Positions 61,964 through 64,000 of a DNA stretch of 64,000 nt are shown here, piece by piece. This DNA comes from Pannonibacter tanglangensis (lineage in GTDB: Bacteria; Pseudomonadota; Alphaproteobacteria; Rhizobiales; Stappiaceae), in the NCBI RefSeq assembly GCF_009915685.1, contig NZ_JAABLP010000003.1, one strand, 5' to 3'. Made by a program: the position numbers and the translations under genes. Position 1 is the first letter of the stretch, and each line of letters begins with the position of its first letter. The notes beneath the pieces were generated by a model. It did not search any database, was not told the DNA's origin, and saw only the letters and a list, made by a program, of their open reading frames with translations.

Positions 61964-63418
61964 CTAGCCGAACAGACGCAGGATTCGCACCACTGCCCTG
62001 ACCAGCCCGCGTTTCGGCACCTCCGCGTAATAGGCAAGGGCCGCGCGACGCAGGATCTCGCCATAGGTGGGATAAGGGGCAATGAACCCGGCAAGCTGTT
62101 TCATCGTCAGACCCTGGGACACCGCCAGCGACAGAAGGTTGGCCATCTCGCCGGCATTGGCCCCCACCAGGGAGGCGCCGACCAGCCGCCCCCCGGGGCC
62201 GGCCAGAAGCTTGACCTTGCCGGTGGTGCGACGCTCGGCCTGCGCGCGGTCATTGGCGGCATAGTCGACGCGGACCGCCCGGAGCCGGGTGCCGTAGCGC
62301 TTGCGGGCCTCCGCCTCGAGCAGCCCGACCTGGGCGATCTCCGGCGTGGTGTAGGTGACCCAGGGCACGATCTCGCGGTTTTCCTTCGCCGGCAGGCGGA
62401 ACAGCGCCGAGCGCAGCACGAGCCCCGCGTGATAATTGGCGACATGGGTGAACTGCAGCCCCCCGACCACATCGCCGATGGCGTAGATCCTGCGATTGGA
62501 GGTTCGCAGCCCCTCGTCCACCTTGATGCCGCGAGCGCTGAACTCGACCCTGGCCAGATCCAGCCCGAGACCGGCAATGCTGGGAGCGCGGCCCGTGGCG
62601 ACGAGCAGATGCGAGCCCTCGATCCGCCCCATCCGCCCGGCGCCGTCGGAGCGGCCGCCCTGCTCCGGCCATTCGACAGTGAGCACGACGCCGGCCTCGC
62701 CGGGCTCGACGCGGGCGACATGGGTGCGTTCCAGGAACTCGACGCCCTCGGCCTTGAGCGCCTCGATCACCAGCGGGACGTGTTCCTCATCGTCGCGGCT
62801 CAGGGCCCGGCCGGCCTCCAGGACCGTGACGCGCGCCCCGAGACGCCGGTGCGCCTGGGCCATCTCCAGGCCGATCGGGCCGCCACCCAGGATGAGCAGG
62901 TGCTCCGGGCAGGCCTCGAGGCCGAAAATGCTCTCGTTGGTGAGGAAGGGCACGGTCTCGAGCCCGGGAACCGGGGGAAGGAAGGGATGCGAGCCGGTGG
63001 CAATGACGAACCGGCGCGCCCGGATCGTCGTCTCGCCCACCGCCAGCGTGTCGCGGCCCGTGAAGCGGGCCTCCCCCTGCACCACGGTCACGCCGAGACC
63101 TTCAAACCGTTCCACGGAATCATGCGGGGCGATGGCCGAGATGACCGAGCGCAGATGCGCCTTTGCGGCTGCGAAATCGATTGCAGGGTCGACGGGCGCA
63201 ACGCCGAACGCAGCCCCTGCCCGCCGGCTCGCCGCCATGCCCGCAGCCGCCAGCAGCGACTTGGAGGGAATGCAGCCGGTGTTGAGGCAGTCACCGCCCA
63301 TGGCCGCGCGTTCGACCAGCACGACCGGCACGCCGAAGGCGGCAGCCCCGGCCGCGACCGACAGACCGGCCGAGCCGGCTCCGATGACACAGATATCAGG
63401 CGTCAGTTGCCGCGACAT
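61964..63418 (-). CDS. Mercuric-reductase-like FAD-dependent pyridine nucleotide oxidoreductase
   Basis: A 484-residue flavoprotein of the lipoamide dehydrogenase/mercuric reductase group. FAD motif VIGAGSAGLSVAAGAAAFG, redox pair GGDCLNTGCIPSKS, NAD site ILGGGPIGLEMAQAHRRLG, and the late YAIGDVVGGLQFTHVA. The C-terminal His-Pro of lipoamide dehydrogenases reads PYPTYGE, as in mercuric-reductase-like members. It lacks a mercury-binding N-terminal domain. GGAGG precedes the ATG by five bases. It is in one direction with the TVP38-type gene, a frequent pairing. Confidence 0.92.
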   Translation of the reverse strand: MSRQLTPDICVIGAGSAGLSVAAGAAAFGVPVVLVERAAMGGDCLNTGCIPSKSLLAAAGMAASRRAGAAFGVAPVDPAIDFAAAKAHLRSVISAIAPHDSVERFEGLGVTVVQGEARFTGRDTLAVGETTIRARRFVIATGSHPFLPPVPGLETVPFLTNESIFGLEACPEHLLILGGGPIGLEMAQAHRRLGARVTVLEAGRALSRDDEEHVPLVIEALKAEGVEFLERTHVARVEPGEAGVVLTVEWPEQGGRSDGAGRMGRIEGSHLLVATGRAPSIAGLGLDLARVEFSARGIKVDEGLRTSNRRIYAIGDVVGGLQFTHVANYHAGLVLRSALFRLPAKENREIVPWVTYTTPEIAQVGLLEAEARKRYGTRLRAVRVDYAANDRAQAERRTTGKVKLLAGPGGRLVGASLVGANAGEMANLLSLAVSQGLTMKQLAGFIAPYPTYGEILRRAALAYYAEVPKRGLVRAVVRILRLFG

Positions 63419-63750
63419 TGCCCCTCCATGGCTTCCGTTCTCATCGCCGGACCTCGCCCGGGTTGCAGGCCCGTCCGCCTGCCTCCCGTGCTCCCGGTTC
63501 GTCCGGTCCGGCACGCCCCCGATCTGCTGCGGCACCGACGCGCCCGACGGCACGATCCGGGGTCCGGTCCCGGATCTGGTCCGGGGGACACCCGAGGGGC
63601 GTCCGGCCTTCCAGTCTGCGTCGCCGGCCCGGTGCTTGTCCATGCCCTGTCACGCGAAACGGGCCCTGTCACCAGAAACTGGCCCCGTCACCAGAAGCGG
63701 CCCTGTGCTCAGGATCCGGCCCGGCGGCCGCGCGCCAGCGGCGGGATGGC
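63419..63750. other. Intergenic region with a 19-bp tandem repeat
   Basis: No gene is supported. The part nearer the flavoprotein gene is rich in GGTCCGG words. At 63646-63720 four 18-19 base units of the form CCTGTCACCAGAAACTGGC lie directly after the upstream membrane-protein stop. Confidence 0.6.
63646..63720. repeat. 18-19-bp tandem repeat, four units
   Basis: Units start at 63646, 63665, 63684 and 63702 and share CCTGTCAC (or CCCGTCAC)...GGC with small changes. The last is degenerate. Confidence 0.65.
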
Positions 63751-64000
63751 TCAGGCCCCCGGGCCACCGCCCGACGGCTCCGCCGGCTTGCGGCGCGACC
63801 GCAGCAGCCGGACCACGACCGGAAGAAGCGCCACGACCCCCAGCACGGCCAGTGCCGCGAGCAGTTCCGGCGTCAGCAGCGCCATCAGGCTGACCCGGCA
63901 GGTGCCGCGTCCGGCACAGCCGGGATCCAGCGCCTCCTGGGCGGCAATGACGCTGTCGAAGCCGGAACCGACCATGGCGAAGGCAAAGGTGCCCGGCAAG
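63751..64000 (-). CDS. TVP38/TMEM64-type membrane protein, C-terminal part (cut by the window)
   Basis: The frame is open at the right edge and gives about 83 residues. LPGTFAFAMVGSGFDSVIAAQ matches the PGTF-containing segment near the C-terminus of the TVP38/TMEM64 (DedA-like) family. A final hydrophobic segment (LLAALAVLGVVALLPVVV) and a short basic tail follow. The family is often found fused to, or beside, mercuric-reductase-like flavoproteins, as here. Confidence 0.7.
   Translation of the reverse strand, partial: LPGTFAFAMVGSGFDSVIAAQEALDPGCAGRGTCRVSLMALLTPELLAALAVLGVVALLPVVVRLLRSRRKPAEPSGGGPGA

Overview
The window is high-GC, densely coding bacterial chromosome with no phage or insertion sequence. 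It most resembles an alphaproteobacterium of the Hyphomicrobiales, possibly the Stappiaceae (Stappia, Roseibium or Pannonibacter type). That placement is an inference from a RirA-type iron regulator with a HemP gene, a BetI/ChoXWV choline system, several TRAP and branched-chain-type ABC transporters, and GC-rich palindromic intergenic elements. Both edges cut genes: a LivM-type permease at the left and a TVP38/TMEM64-type membrane protein at the right.

Layout. 1-2152: end of a LivM permease, an alpha/beta hydrolase and a cold-shock protein followed by three tandem terminators. 2347-6502 (minus strand): an acyl-CoA catabolic cluster with a TetR regulator under a perfect palindrome, a PaaG-like crotonase, an acyl-CoA ligase and two overlapping MaoC-like genes, only one of which keeps the catalytic dyad. 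6835-16219: RpiR regulator, N-formylglutamate amidohydrolase-like protein, TRAP transporter (DctQ, DctM, DctP), glutamine synthetase-like ligase, aldehyde dehydrogenase and iron alcohol dehydrogenase. Together these look like uptake and gamma-glutamyl-protected oxidation of an amine or amino alcohol. 16414-20742: a lone TRAP binding protein, a P1 peptidase with a repeat-encoded N-terminus, a MAPEG protein and L-serine ammonia-lyase.

20895-32102: kynurenine pathway (GntR regulator, kynU, kynA, and kynB after a GGDEF/EAL gene), then a complete branched-chain-type ABC transporter (LivG, F, H, M, K order) directly behind kynB. 32221-36531: a DUF486 membrane protein, HemP with a TGA-N9-TCA iron box, RirA, a LacI regulator and a flavoprotein. 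36604-43651: choline uptake (ChoV, ChoW, ChoX) divergent from betI-betA-betB, which makes glycine betaine. 43717-47079: GntR regulator, AnmK, aromatic amino acid decarboxylase.

47086-56590: two large secreted-type proteins, an S8 protease with RTX repeats and a 2255-residue metallophosphoesterase/LamG protein. They share C-terminal DUF4214 repeats and lack Sec signals, which suggests type I secretion. The second is divergent from a LysR gene. 57754-64000: a diguanylate cyclase, tRNA-Arg(ACG), an orphan histidine kinase, a mercuric-reductase-like flavoprotein and the end of a TVP38-type protein.

The best candidates for something under-described are the gamma-glutamyl amine cluster, the paired DUF4214 exoproteins, and a palindromic repeat pair whose variable stem covaries. 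Short tandem repeats (11, 13, 15 and about 19 bp) are scattered through the window.
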